This document shows, one piece after another, positions 45,101-59,384 of a stretch of 64,000 bases of DNA. Location of the stretch: the NCBI RefSeq assembly GCF_026151205.1, contig NC_087082.1, positions 1,438,001 through 1,502,000 of the forward strand. The letters are read 5' to 3'. A program made the position numbers and the translations under genes. Position 1 is the first letter of the stretch. Each line of letters starts with the position of its first letter. This stretch comes from Bolinopsis microptera (lineage: Eukaryota > Ctenophora > Tentaculata > Lobata > Bolinopsidae). The notes under the pieces are model-generated. The model searched no databases, was not told where the DNA came from, and worked only from the letters and a program-made list of their open reading frames with translations.

Positions 45101-48100
45101 CATTTTCGGTTTTTGAAGCTGAAATTTCTCAGGGCCGAAATTTTACAGTTTTGACCGAATTTCTGACCCGCAACCAATTAGTCAGTCTACTATAGATAGC
45201 AAATGACACGATTGGGGTGCTGGAATTTTGATTGGGGTCGGAGGAAGCTCACAGCAAGAATTTTAACAAAACGAAAAGTTGTATTTTCAAAAGTCTGTCC
45301 CATTTCAGATTTGAAAGTTTGTGAACCCACAATTTGAATGATTGGATGAAATTTTTGCCCACAAACCAATTAGTCAGTTAATTAATGATGATATGAAACC
45401 AAATTGAGGTACTGGTAGTCATACTTTCAAAAAAAATTGAAAAATCATACTCTCCCATACTCTGTCCCATTTTCGGTTTTGAAGCTGAAATTTCCAGGGC
45501 CGAAATTTTACAGTTTTGAACCGAATTTCTGACACCGCAACCAATTAGTCATCAACTATAGATAGCAAAATGACACGATTGGGGTGCTGGAATTTTGATT
45601 TGGGGTCGGAGGAAGCTCACAGCAAAAATCTTAACAAAACGAAAAGTTGTATTTTCAAAAGCCTGTCCCATTTTCAGACTTGAAAATTTGTGAACCCACA
45701 ATTGACTGATTGGATGAAATTTTTGCCCACAAACCAATTAGTCAGTTAATTTAATGATGATATGAAACCAAATTGAGGTACTGGTAGTCATACTTTCAAA
45801 AAAAATTGAAAAATCATACTCTCTCCATACTCTGTCCCATTTTCGGTTTTTGAAGCTGAAATTTCCAGGGCCGAAATTTTACAGTTTTGACCGAATTTCT
45901 GACCCGCAACCAATTAGTCAGTCACTATAGATAGCAAATGACACGATTGGGGGTGCTGGAATTTTGATTTGGGTCGGAGGAAGCTCTCAGCAGAAATTTT
46001 AACAAAACGAAAAGTTGTATTTTCAAAAGTCTGTCCCATTTTCAGACTTGAAAATTTGTGAACCCACAATTGACTGATTGGATGAAATGTTTGCCCACAA
46101 ACCAATTAGTCAGTTAATTAATGATGATATGAAACCAAATTGAGGTACTGGTAGTCATACTTTCAAAAAAAATTGAAAAATCATACTCTCCCATACTCTG
46201 TCCCATTTTCGGTTTTTGAAGCTGAAATTTTCCAGGGCCGAAATTTACAGTTTTGACCGAATTCTGACCCGCAACCAATTAGTCAGTCAACTATAGATAG
46301 CAAATGACACGATTGGGGGTGCTGGAATTTTGATTTGGGTCGGAGGAAGCTCACAGCAGAAATTTTAACAAAACGAAAAGTTTGTTTTTCAAAAGTCTGT
46401 CCCATTTTCAGATTTGAAAGTTGTGAACCCACAATTGAATGATTGGATGAAATTTTTGCCCACAAACCAATTAGTCAGTTAATTAATGATGATATGAAAC
46501 CAAATTGAGGTACTGGAAGTCATACTTTCAAAAAAAAATTGAAAAATCATACTCTCCCATACTCTGTCCCATTTTCGGTTTTGAAGCTGAAATTCCAGGG
46601 GGCCGAAATTTTACAGTTTTGACCGAATTTCTGACACCGCAACACAAATTAGTCAGTCACCTATAGATAGAAAATGACACGATTGGGGTGCTGGAATTTT
46701 GATTGGGTCGGAGGAAAGCGCACAGCAGAAATCTTAACAAAACGAAAGTTGTATTTTCAAAAGCTGTCCCATTGTTCAGGATTTTGAAAATTTGTGAACC
46801 CACAATTGACTGATTGGATGAAATGTTTGCCCACAAACCAATTATTCAGTTAATTAATGATGATAAGAAACCAAATTGAGGTACTGGTAGTCATAATTTC
46901 GAAAAAAATTGAAAAATCATACTCTCCCATACTCTGTCCCAATTTTCGGGGTTTTTGAAGCTGAAATTTCCAGGGCCGAAATTTACAGTTTTTGACCGAA
47001 TTTCTGACCCGCAACCAATTAGGTCAGTCAACTATAGATAGCAAATGACACGATTGGGGTGCTGGAATTTTGATTTGGGTCGGAGGAAGCTCACAGCAGA
47101 AATTTTAACAAAACGAAAAGTTGTATTTTCAAAAGTCTGGCCCATTTTCAATTTGAAAGTTTTGAACCCAAAAATTGAAAGATTGGGTGAAATTTTTGCC
47201 CACCAAAACCCAAATTTGTCAGTTAATTAATGTGATATGAAAAACCCAAAATTTAGGTACTGGGGTCATACTTTCAAAAAAAATTTAAAAAAACATACTC
47301 TCCCATACCTGTCCCAGTTTCCCGGTTTTTTAAGCTGAAAAATTTTCCCGGGCCGAAAATTTTTAAGTTTTGACCCAATTTCTGACCCCCAACCAATTTG
47401 TTTAGTCAACATAGATAGAAAATGAAAACGATTGGGGTGCGGGAAATTTTGGGTTTGGGTCGGGGGAAGCTCACAGCAGAAATCTTAAAAAAAAAGAAAA
47501 GGGTTGGGAATTTTTAAAAGTCTGTCCCATTTAGATTTAAAAATTTTTGAACCCACAATTGACTGATTATGAAAAGTTTTTCCCCAAAAAAATTATTCAG
47601 TTTAAATTTTTTTAGAAAGAAAACCCCCCCGAGGTACTGGTAGTCATAATTTCGAAAAAAATTGAAAAATCATACTCTCCCATACTCTGTCCCATTTTCG
47701 GTTTTGAAGCTGAAATTCCAGGGCCGAAATTTACAGTTTTGACCGAATTTCTGACCGCAACCAAATAGTCAGTCCAACTATAGATAGCAAATGACACGAT
47801 TGGGGTGCTGGAATTTTGATTTGGGTCGAGGAAGCTCACAGCAGAAATTTTAACAAAACGAAAAGTTGTATTTTCAAAAGTCTGTCCCATTTTCAGATTT
47901 GAAAGTTTGTGAACCCACAATTGAATGATTGGATGAAATTTTTGCCCACAAACCAATTAGTCAGTTAATTAATGATGATATGAAACCAAATTGAGGTACT
48001 GGTAGTCATACTTTCAAAAAAAAATTGAAAAATCATACTCTCCATACTCTGTCCCATTTTCGGTTTTTGAAGCTGAAATTTCCAGGGCCGAAATTTTACA

Positions 48101-51100
48101 GTTTTGACCGAATTTCTGACGCCGCAAACAATTAGTCAGTCAACTATAGATAGAAAATGACACGATTGAGGTGCTGGAATTTTGATTTGGGTCGGAGGAA
48201 GCTCACAGCAGAAATCTTAACAAAACGAAAAGTTGTATTTTCAAAAGCCTGTCCCATTTTCAGATTTGAAAATTTGTGAACCCACAATTGACTGATTGGA
48301 TAAATGTTTGGCCCACAAACCAATTAGTCAGTTAATTAATGATGATAAGAAACCAAATTGAGGTACTGGTAGTCATAATTTCGAAAAAAAAATTGAAAAA
48401 TCATACTCTCAAATACTCTGTCCCCATTTTCGGTTTTTGAAGCTGAAATTTCCAGGGCCGAAATTTTACAGTTTTGACCGAATTTCTGACCTGCAACCAA
48501 TTAGTCAGTCAACTATAGATAGCAAATGACACGATTGGGTGCTGGAATTTTGATTTGGGTCGGAGGAAGCTCACAGCAGAAATTTTAACAAAACGAAAAG
48601 TTGTATTTTCAAAAGTCTGTCCCATTTTCAGACTTGAAAATTTGTGAACCCACAATTGACTGATTGGATGAAATTTTTGCCCACAAACCAATTAGTCAGT
48701 TAATTAATGATGATATGAAACCAAATTGAGGTACTTGGTAGTCATACTTTCAAAAAAAAATTGAAAAATCATACTCTCCCATACTCTGTCCCATTTTCGG
48801 TTTTGAAGCTGAAATTTCCAGGGCCGAAATTTTACAGTTTGACCGAATTTCTGACCCGCAGACCAATTAGTCAGTCAACTATAGATAGCAAATGACACGA
48901 TTGGGGTGCTGGAATTTTATTTGGGGTCGGAGGAAGCTCACAGCAGAAATTTAACAAAACGAAAAGTTGTATTTTCAAAAGTCTGTCCCATTTTCAGACT
49001 TGAAAATTTGTGAACCACAATTGACTGATTGGATGAAATGTTTTGCCCACAAACCAATTAGTCAGTTAATTAATGATGATATGAAACCAAATTGAGGTAC
49101 TGGTAGTCATACTTTCAAAAAAAAATTGAAAAATCATACTCTCCCATACTCTGTCCCATTTTCGGTTTTTGAAGCTGAAATTTCCAGGGCCGAAATTTTA
49201 CAGTTTTGACCGAATTTCTGACCCGCAACCAATTAGTCAGTCAACTATAGATAGCAAATGACACGATTGGGGTGCTGGAATTTTTAATTTGGGTCGGAGG
49301 AAGCTCACAGCAGAAATTTTAACAAAACGAAAAGTTGTATTTTCAAAAGTCTGTCCCATTTTCAGACTTGAAAATTTGTGAACCCACATTGACTGATTGG
49401 ATGAAATGTTTGCCCACAAACCAATTAGTCAGTTAATTAATGATGATATGAAACCAAATTGAGGTACTGGTAGTCATACTTTCAGAAAAAAATTGAAAAA
49501 TCATACTCTCCCATACTCTGTCCCATTTTCGGTTTTTGAAGCTGAAATTTCCAGGGCCGAAATTTTACAGTTTTGACCGAATTTCTGACCCGCAACCAAT
49601 TAGTCAGTCAACTATAGAATATAGATAGCAAATGACACGATTGGGGTTGCTGGAATTTTGATTTGGGTCGGAGGAAGCTCACAGCAAAATCTTAACAAAA
49701 CGAAAAGTTGTATTTCAAAAAGTCTGTCCCATTTTCAGATTTGAAAATTTGTGAACCCACAATTGACTGATTGGGATGAAATTTTTGCCCCACAAACAAT
49801 TAGTCAGTTATTAATGAAGATATGAAACCAAATTGAGGTACTGGTAGTCATAATTTCGAAAAAAATTGAAAAATCATACTCTCCCATACTCTGTCCCATT
49901 TTCGATTTTGAAGCCTGAAATTTCCAGGGGCCGAAATTTTACAGTTTTGACCGAATTTCTGACCCGCAACCAATTAGTCAGTCAACTATAGATAGCAAAT
50001 GACACGATCGGGGTGCTGGAATTTTGATTTGGGTCGGAGGAAGCTCACAGCAGAAATTTTAACAAAAACGAAAAGTTGTATTTTTCAAAAGTCTGTCCCA
50101 TTTTCAGATTTGAAAATTGTGAACCCACAATTGGACTAATTGGATGAAATTTTTGCCCACAAACCAATTAGTCAGTTAATTAATGATGATATGAAACCAA
50201 ATTGAGGTACTGGTAGTCATAATTTCGAAACAAATTGATAAATCATACTCTCCCATACTCTGTCCCATTTTCGGTTTTTGAAGCTGAAATTTTCAGGGTC
50301 GAAATTTTACAGTTTTGACCGAATTTCTGACCCGCAAACCAATTAGTCAGTCAACTATAGATAGCAAATGACACGATTGGGGTGCTGGAATTTTGATTTG
50401 GGTCGGAGGAAGCTCACAGCAGAAATTTTAACAAAACGAAAAGTTGTATTTTCAAAAGTCTGTCCCTTTTTTAGACTTGAAAATTTGTGAACCCACAATT
50501 GACTGATTGGATGAAATGTTTGCCCACAAACCATTAGTCAGTTAATTAATGATGATATGAAACCAAATTGAGGTACTGGTAGTCATACTTTTCAAAAAAA
50601 ATTGAAAAATCATACTCTCCCATACTCTGTCCCATTTTCGGTTTTTGAAGCTGAAATTTCCAGGGGCCGAAATTTTACAGTTTTGACCGAATTTCTGACC
50701 CGCAAACCAAGTAGTCAGTCAACTATAGATAGCAAATGACACGATTGGGGTGCTGGAATTTTGATTTGGGGTCGAGGAAGCTCACAGCAGAAATCTTAAA
50801 CAAAACGAAAAGTTGTATTTTCAAAAGTCTGGTCCCATTTTCAGATTTGAAAATTTGTGAACCCACAATTGACTGATTGGATGAAATTTTTGCCCACAAA
50901 CCAATTAGTCAGTTAATTAATGAAGATATGAAACCAAATTGAGGTACTGGTAGTCATAATTTCGAAAAAAATTGAAAAATCATACTCTCCATACTCTGTC
51001 CCATTTTCGATTTTTGAAGCTGAAATTTTTCCAGGGCCGAAATTTTACAGTTTGTTGACCGAATTTCTGACCCGCAACCAATTAGTCAGTCAACTATAGA

Positions 51101-54100
51101 TAGCAAATGACACGATCGGGGTGCTGGAATTTTGATTTGGGTCGGAGGAAGCTCACAGCAGAAATTTTAACAAAACGAAAAGTTGTATTTTCAAAAGTCT
51201 GTCCCATTTTCAGATTTGAAAATTGTGAACCCACAATTGACTAATTGGATGAAATTTTTGCCCACAAACCAATTAGTCAGTTAATTAATGATGATATGAA
51301 ACCAAATTGAGGGTACTGGTAGTCATAATTTCGAAACAAATTGAAAAATCATACTCTCCCATACTCTGTCCCATTTTCGTTTTTTGAAGCTGAAATTTTC
51401 AGGGCCGAAATTTTACAGTTTTGGAGACCGAATTTCTGACCCGCAACCAATTAGTCAGTCAACTATAGATAGCAAATGACACGATTGGGGTGCTGGAATT
51501 TTGATTTGGGTCGGAGGAAGCTCACAGCAGAAATCTTAACAAAACGAAAAGTTTGTATTTTCAAAAGTCTGTCCCATTTTCAGATTTGAAAATTTGTGAA
51601 CCCACAATTGACTGATTGGATGAAATTTTTACCCACAAACCAATTAGTCAGTTAATTAATGAAGATATGAAACCAAATTGAGGTACTGGTAGTCATAATT
51701 TCGAAAAAAAAATTGAAAAATCATACTCTCCCATACTCTGTCCCCATTTTCGATTTTTGAAGCTGAAATTTCCAGGGCCGAAATTTTAACAGTTTAGACC
51801 GAATTTCTGACCCGCAACCAATTAGTCAGTCAACTATAGATAGCAAATGACACGATCGGGGTGCTGTAATTTTGATTTGGGTCGGAGGAAAGCTCACAGC
51901 AGAAATCTTAAACAAAAACGAAAAGTTGTATTTCAAAAGTCTGTCCCATTTTCAGATTTGAAAATTTGTGAACCCACAATTGACTGATTGGATGAAATGT
52001 TTGCCCACAAACCAATTATTCAGTTAATTAATGATGATAAGAAACCAAATTGAGGTACTGGTAGTCATAATTTCGAAAAAAATTGAAAAATCATACTCTC
52101 CCATACTCTGTCCCATTTTCGGTTTTTGAAGCTGAAATTTCCAGGGCCGAAATTTTACAGTTTTGACCGAATTTCCTGACCCGCAAACCAATTAGTCAGT
52201 CAACTATAGATAGCAAATGACACGATTGGGGTGCTGGAATTTTGATTTGGGTCGGAGGAAGCTCACAGCAGAAATTTTAACAAAACGAAAAGTTGTATTT
52301 TCAAAAGTCTGTCCCATTTTCAGATTTGAAAGTTTGTGAACCCACAATTGAATGATTGGATGAAATTTTTGCCCACAAACCAATTAGTCAGTTAATTAAT
52401 GATGATATGAAAACCAAATTGAGGTACTGGTAGTCATACTTTCAAAAAAAAAATTGAAAAATCATACTCTCCCATACTCTGTCCCATTTTCGGTTTTTGA
52501 AGCTGAAATTTCCAGGGCCGAAATTTTTACAGTTTTGACCGAATTTCTGACCCCGCAACCAATTAGTCAGTCAACTATAGATAGCAAATGACACGATTGG
52601 GGTGCTGGAATTTTAATTTGGGTCGGAGGAAGCTCACAGCAGAAATTTTAACAAAACGAAAAGTTGTATTTTCAAAAGTCTGTCCCATTTTCAGACTTGA
52701 AAATTTGTGAACCCACAATTGACTGATTGGATGAAATGTTTGCCCACAAACCAATTAGTCAGTTAATTAATGATGATATGAAACCAAATTGAGGTACTGG
52801 TAGTCATACTTTCAAAAAAAAATTGAAAAATCATACTCTCCCATACTCTGTCCCATTTTCGGTTTTTGAAGCTGAAATTTCCAGGGCCGAAATTTTACAG
52901 TTTTGACCGAATTTCTGACCCGCAACCAATTAGTCAGTCAACTATAGATAGCAAATGACACGATTGGGGTGCTGGAATTTTGATTTGGGTCGGAGGAAGC
53001 TCACAGCAGAAATCTTAACAAAACGAAAAGTTGTATTTTCAAAAGTCTGTCCCATTTTCAGATTTGAAAATTTGTGAACCCACAATTGACTGATTGGATG
53101 AAATTTTTGCCCACAAACCAATTAGTCAGTTAATTAATGAAGATATGAAACCAAATTGAGGTACTGGTAGTCATAATTTCGAAAAAATTGAAAAATCATA
53201 CTCTCCCATACTCTGTCCCATTTTCGATTTTTGAAGCTGAAATTTCCAGGGCCGAAATTTTACAGTTTTGACCGAATTTCTGACCCGCAACCAATTAGTC
53301 AGTCAACTATAGATAGCAAATGACACGATCGGGGTGCTGGAATTTTGATTTGGGTCGGAGGAAGCTCACAGCAGAAATTTTAACAAAACGAAAAGTTGTA
53401 TTTTCAAAAGTCTGTCCCATTTTCAGATTTGAAAATTGTGAACCCACAATTGACTAATTGGATGAAATTTTTGCCCACAAACCAATTAGTCAGTTAATTA
53501 ATGATGATATGAAACCAAATTGAGGTACTGGTAGTCATAATTTCGAAACAAATTGAAAAATCATACTCTCCCATACTCTGTCCCATTTTCGGTTTTTGAA
53601 GCTGAAATTTTCAGGGTCGAAATTTTACAGTTTTGACCGAATTTCTGACCCGCAACCAATTAGTCAGTCAACTATAGATAGCAAATGACACGATTGGGGT
53701 GCTGGAATTTTGATTTGGGTCGGAGGAAGCTCACAGCAGAAATTTTAACAAAACGAAAAGTTGTATTTTCAAAAGTCTGTCCCATTTTTAGACTTGAAAA
53801 TTTGTGAACCCACAATTGACTGATTGGATGAAATGTTTGCCCACAAACCAATTAGTCAGTTAATTAATGATGATATGAAACCAAATTGAGGTACTGGTAG
53901 TCATACTTTCAAAAAAAAATTGAAAAATCATACTCTCCCATACTCTGTCCCATTTTCGGTTTTTGAAGCTGAAATTTCCAGGGCCGAAATTTTACAGTTT
54001 TGACCGAATTTCTGACCCGCAACCAATTAGTCAGTCAACTATAGATAGCAAATGACACGATTGGGGTGCTGGAATTTTGATTTGGGTCGGAGGAAGCTCA

Positions 54101-56120
54101 CAGCAGAAATCTTAACAAAACGAAAAGTTGTATTTTCAAAAGTCTGTCCCATTTTCAGATTTGAAAATTTGTGAACCCACAATTGACTGATTGGATGAAA
54201 TTTTTGCCCACAAACCAATTAGTCAGTTAATTAATGAAGATATGAAACCAAATTGAGGTACTGGTAGTCATAATTTCGAAAAAAATTGAAAAATCATACT
54301 CTCCCATACTCTGTCCCATTTTCGATTTTTGAAGCTGAAATTTCCAGGGCCGAAATTTTACAGTTTTGACCGAATTTCTGACCCGCAACCAATTAGTCAG
54401 TCAACTATAGATAGCAAATGACACGATCGGGGTGCTGGAATTTTGATTTGGGTCGGAGGAAGCTCACAGCAGAAATTTTAACAAAACGAAAAGTTGTATT
54501 TTCAAAAGTCTGTCCCATTTTCAGATTTGAAAATTGTGAACCCACAATTGACTAATTGGATGAAATTTTTGCCCACAAACCAATTAGTCAGTTAATTAAT
54601 GATGATATGAAACCAAATTGAGGTACTGGTAGTCATAATTTCGAAACAAATTGAAAAATCATACTCTCCCATACTCTGTCCCATTTTCGGTTTTTGAAGC
54701 TGAAATTTTCAGGGCCGAAATTTTACAGTTTTGACCGAATTTCTGACCCGCAACCAATTAGTCAGTCAACTATAGATAGCAAATGACACGATTGGGGTGC
54801 TGGAATTTTGATTTGGGTCGGAGGAAGCTCACAGCAGAAATCTTAACAAAACGAAAAGTTGTATTTTCAAAAGTCTGTCCCATTTTCAGATTTGAAAATT
54901 TGTGAACCCACAATTGACTGATTGGATGAAATTTTTGCCCACAAACCAATTAGTCAGTTAATTAATGAAGATATGAAACCAAATTGAGGTACTGGTAGTC
55001 ATAATTTCGAAAAAAATTGAAAAATCATACTCTCCCATACTCTGTCCCATTTTCGATTTTTGAAGCTGAAATTTCCAGGGCCGAAATTTTACAGTTTTGA
55101 CCGAATTTCTGACCCGCAACCAATTAGTCAGTCAACTATAGATAGCAAATGACACGATTGGGGTGCTGGAATTTTGATTTGGGTCGGAGGAAGCTCACAG
55201 CAGAAATTTTAACAAAACGAAAAGTTGTATTTTCAAAAGTCTGTCCCATTTTCAGATTTGAAAATTGTGAACCCACAATTGACTAATTGGATGAAATTTT
55301 TGCCCACAAACCAATTAGTCAGTTAATTAATGATGATATGAAACCAAATTGAGGTACTGGTAGTCATAATTTCGAAACAAATTGAAAAATCATACTCTCC
55401 CATACTCTGTCCCATTTTCGGTTTTTGAAGCTGAAATTTTCAGGGCCGAAATTTTACAGTTTTGACCGAATTTCTGACCCGCAACCAATTAGTCAGTCAA
55501 CTATAGATAGCAAATGACACGATTGGGGTGCTGGAATTTTGATTTGGGTCGGAGGAAGCTCACAGCAGAAATCTTAACGAAACGAAAAGTTGTATTTTCG
55601 AAAGTCTGTCCCATTTTCAGATTTGAAAATTTGTGAACCCACAATTGACTGATTGGATGAAATTTTTGCCCACAAACCAATTTGTCAGTTAATTAATGAT
55701 GATATGAAACCAAATTGAGGTACTGGTAGTCATAATTTCGAAAAAAATTGAAAAATCATACTCTCCCATACTCTGTCCCTTTTTCGGTTTTTGAAGCTGA
55801 AATTTCTAGGGCCGAAATTTTACAGTTTTGACCGAATTTCTGACCCGCAACCAATTAGTCAGTCAACTATAGATAGCAAATGACACGATTGGGGTGCTGG
55901 AATTTTGATTTGGGTCGGAGGAAGCTCACAGCAGAAATCTTAACAAAACGAAAAGTTGTATTTTCAAAAGTCTGTCCCATTTTCAGATTTGAAAATTTGT
56001 GAACCCACAATTGACTGATTGGATGAAATTTTTGCCCATAAACCAATTAGTCAGTTAATTATTGATGATATGAAACCAAATTGAGGTACTGGTAGTCATA
56101 ATTTCGAAATAAATTGAAAA
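36165..56120. repeat. 20-kb satellite array, 366-bp monomer (about 54 copies)
   Basis: The segment tacagttttgaccgaatt recurs at exactly 366 bp where the sequence is clean (36178, 36544, 36910, 37276). Each monomer has two related halves of about 183 bp: both contain ccaattagtcagt, then later ctgtcccattttc, at offsets of about 190 and 176. Monomers differ by diagnostic variants (gatcgggg or gattgggg, aaatctt or aaatttt, gaagatatg or gatgatatg). Repeated minus-strand frames of about 60 codons arise from the unit and are not genes. Confidence 0.97.
37880..42480. other. Low-quality consensus inside the satellite
   Basis: Monomer phase can be followed, but the text is smeared into homopolymer blocks (aaaatttt, cccgggg, ttttggggg) at sites where clean copies have mixed bases. 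A second patch lies at about 47150-47640, and single-base indels stay frequent until about 52.8 kb. This is the pattern of unpolished long-read or gap-filled consensus and not of natural decay. Confidence 0.75.
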
Positions 56121-56265
56121 ACCCTCCCCCCATCTCCTCCTCCTCCTTCTCCTCCTCCTCCCCCTCCTCCTCCTCCTCCTCCTCCTCCTCTTCCTCCTCC
56201 TCCTCCTCCTCCTCCTCCTCCTCCTCCTCCCCTCCCTCCTCCCCCTCCTCCCCCTCCTCCTTCTC
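56121..56265. repeat. CTC/TCC microsatellite at the satellite edge
   Basis: About 145 bases of almost pure pyrimidine, mostly repeating ctc, begin where the last 366-bp monomer breaks off. Confidence 0.95.
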
Positions 56266-56338
56266 CGGTTAGTTAAGAATAAGCGGAATAAAAAGCGAAT
56301 TAAATTTTAGGAGTTACACTTAAAATCCCAGCGGGGAT

Positions 56339-56578
56339 GTGGGGCAAGACTCGCAGTTCACACCGGAAGAAGTAGCAGCCAGCAGAAAAGTCAGCACCGC
56401 CCGCATCCACGTGGAACGCTCCATTGCCATTGGCTATCTGAAGCGGTACAAGATTTTGGGAAACAAAGTTGTGGCGAAGATGTTGCCTTATCTGAGCGAC
56501 ATCGCATTCGTGTGTGCCCAACTTGTCAATTTGAACCCTGTTTTTTTAAGGGAGGTGGACAGTGATTTTTTTAAATGA
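56339..56578 (+). pseudogene. DDE-superfamily transposase C-terminal fragment (PIF/Harbinger or ISL2EU-like)
   Basis: The frame FTPEEVAASRKVSTARIHVE, followed by RSI and a YKIL segment, then IAFVCAQLVNLNP, is the C-terminal block of DDE_Tnp_4-type transposases, including the last acidic residue in the RIHVER motif. Only about 80 residues remain; an in-frame TAA lies just upstream and satellite beyond that. It was truncated on its left by the array. Confidence 0.75.
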
Positions 56579-56701
56579 CCAGGTCTACTTAAATAACTAA
56601 AAAATTATGTTAATGTTCTGTTCCTGACTGGACGATAAGCACCACAGTCAGTTGGGGGAGAGACCAACACACTATCAAGATTGTTTGACTATCGTAAACA
56701 A

Positions 56702-56735
56702 CCCCCCGCCCCCCCCCCCCCGGCCCCCCCCCCCC
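56702..56735. repeat. Interrupted poly-C run
   Basis: Thirty-four bases of C broken only by single or double G. One of three long G/C homopolymer runs in the window. Confidence 0.9.
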
Positions 56736-58805
56736 AACAGTTTGCATTGTAGTTTGTACATGGGCAGTGGGCACAGTTACATTATAACGATCACGGATCA
56801 CACAATTTCTAGTTCTGCATGACGTAATCATGGCGTGTTTACCGAGGTGCAGAATATAGGAGCACTTTGAAATTGCCAAGCTGTGGTAGAGATAACAATG
56901 TGAACAAATGGTCAAATACAGATAAGTAAGGTAAACATACGATATAATGTCCCTCTGCTCACTCGTCCTGTTTGTGATTGGACGGATCAGCGTCACGTGA
57001 CAGAACACCTCTATTACAATTGGTCGGGATCACGGAGCACATCAGGGCTGCCCGTCGTCCGAATAAATTTAATTCAGTTGTTATTATGATTGTTATATAA
57101 TCATGGTGTTGGTTACCTACCTTTATTTTGTTTCTTTTGACTTTGCTATCGTGCTCTGCTCTGAAAATTGTGATAGAACCTGTTCGAGTTGTTAACGAGA
57201 TGATCTCCTTGTTCTTTCGTTGCAGAATCATCATGTTCTTTGTTTGAGTAACACAAAAATTTTAGGAATAGGGAAGCGTTATTGGGCTGTAAAACCAACT
57301 TAAATCGATTTCTCATGCAACGTTGTACAAGTGAGGAACAGTCACCAAAATGAGTTGCTTACCTGCTGTGTTTTGTCGTACTCTGCTCTTCGCTCAAGTT
57401 CGCTTGAGTGGGTGGAGTTGTAGGCTGAGTGGAGTTGTAGGCTGAGTATATGTTCAAATCTCCTTACTTCGTATGGTGAAACATTGACAGGTTTACCTTA
57501 GCCTTTGGGACGAGTGTTTGCCCACCGGGGATCCAAAAATATGATTATCATGGACATTACTTTGACACATGAACTAATCAAACGACTTTAGTGATTCCAG
57601 AAAATGTTACTAACTACATTTAGCTAGTTTATAGTAGATACACACGATCGCAGAATAGAGGAGCACAATCGGGCTCTTTGTTCTGCGACCGTGTTTCCTC
57701 GGTGGGCCGACATGTTTTTGTTGTGTAGTAGTGCTGGGGAAAAAATAAAACAAAATTTCTATTGATAATTCTTGACCTTAGTGCCACATTTTCTGTGGTG
57801 AAAACAAATTTAAAGTCAAACGTTATATATCGTAGAAGGGCATGATTTACTCACATCACTAAGCATTTGGATGGATAATCAGCACACAAGGATAAACTGA
57901 CCTTTAAACATGACCACCAGCTATACCACGTAACCATAGCTCCGAAATAAATAAATTGCTCTACATAGAAACATCTGGCCTCATCCTATCACATTGTGGT
58001 CCCCAGGGGTTCGGTAAAGCCCTTACAGGCAACTGGGTCCTTTTACCAGCCACAATAAAATTGGTCATGCCAGTACTGTCATAAACTGTAACCAACTATT
58101 TAAAAATTAGATATCTTTTGCTAAATTTTAAATTTTAAGTCATAGAGCAATCTTCTTAATTTTAAAATTTAAGAATAATATTTTACCCTAACTATGATGT
58201 GGTGGCATTTCATACTTAAGTTAAATTCAACTTTGAAAGTAAATAGATTATTAGTGACAACAAAATTATAGTTTAAGACATCCATCCTGCATCGTGTTTC
58301 CAATATTAGAATTTATGATATGTATTGATTGAATATTTGGTAATAAATTTAACTTTTGTTTTATTAAACTTTTGTTTTATATTCGCTAAGGTGAGGATTG
58401 CCTCGATCTTTCGGTTTCAGCCCTAGGTCAAGAGCTGCAGTAGAAGCGAAGGATCAAAATATATGTTGCTTGTTGCTCGCATTCTAAACTATGAAACATC
58501 AATTTTTAGGGATAAGGACGTGTTTATAGGTTCTGAAACCTAGCTAAATCGATTTTTCGTGCAATTTTAGGTTAGAAACGGTCATCAAAATGAGTTAATA
58601 AGAAGGTCGATTTCTCGGTTATTTTTGAGCTTTCGTTCAGAAAATAATTCGGGGCGATACAGAACAATACAGAACAAGAAGGTTTCTCGACTCTCTAAGA
58701 AGAAGAAAGAGAGGGCAGCCCCGATTATGCCACGTGACATTCTCAGTTGCCGTGGTGATGAGTCCTGGTAGGACACTCAGATAGTGCCAAACAAAGGACA
58801 TTACA
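56736..58805. other. Gene-free stretch
   Basis: AT-rich, no supported gene. The longer frames near 56.6-57.2 kb have no family resemblance and cross low-complexity sequence. Minor repeat: ggagttgtaggctgagt twice near 57413-57446. Confidence 0.4.
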
Positions 58806-58985
58806 AGGTAGAACCTGGACTACTTGAAAATATAGAAGAGGGGAACAAAGAACATTTATACAGGGTAGAACCTGGACTACTTGAAAATATAGAAGAGGGG
58901 AACAAAGAACATTTATACAGGGTATGGGGTAGAACCTGGACTACTTGAAAATATAGAAGAGAGGAACAAGTGGGATTTTGTTAAA
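58806..58985. repeat. 57-bp tandem repeat, three copies
   Basis: tagaacctggactacttgaa recurs at 58809, 58866 and 58930 (57 and 64 bp apart; the second interval has a 7-bp extra ggtatgg). Confidence 0.85.
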
Positions 58986-59289
58986 CAGGGACTTTAACTT
59001 GTGTTAAATTTATGAATGTGTAACTTATAAACGAATGCTTGCCCCGCTTAGCAGTTATCATGGAAATCAATAGCAGTTATCATGGAAATCGTCCAGAGTC
59101 CTGTCGCCTGTTGTCCATTTTGCTCATACTATTTGAAAGTAGCTCACGGAGAATTTTGGCAAGACGACAGCTCATTCGTCGCAACACTGGGGTTTCTTCA
59201 CCCTATTCTCAGATTATGTATTGCATCATCATTCATCATTAAGAATCACAGTGCTGGCAAGCACGACCGTTGCATTTATTGTGGGTATA

Positions 59290-59360
59290 ATATGTACCCC
59301 ATTTACTATTATACCCCCTTTACTATTATACCCCCTTTACTATTATAAATATACCCCCTT
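59290..59360. repeat. TACTATTATACCCCCTT short tandem repeat
   Basis: Three to four units of a 17-bp sequence, with a diverged last copy. Confidence 0.75.
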
Positions 59361-59384
59361 TTGTACACGTTACAAGCCTCTTTC

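Noticed and set aside
36944-49419. Repeated minus-strand frames of 60-114 codons with similar proteins across the satellite
   Set aside because: They arise once per 366-bp unit, are broken by every indel, and have no start context or domain; they are satellite by-products, not a gene family.
56610-57234. Two minus-strand frames of 132 and 91 codons
   Set aside because: One runs through the poly-C tract (poly-Gly) and neither resembles a known family.
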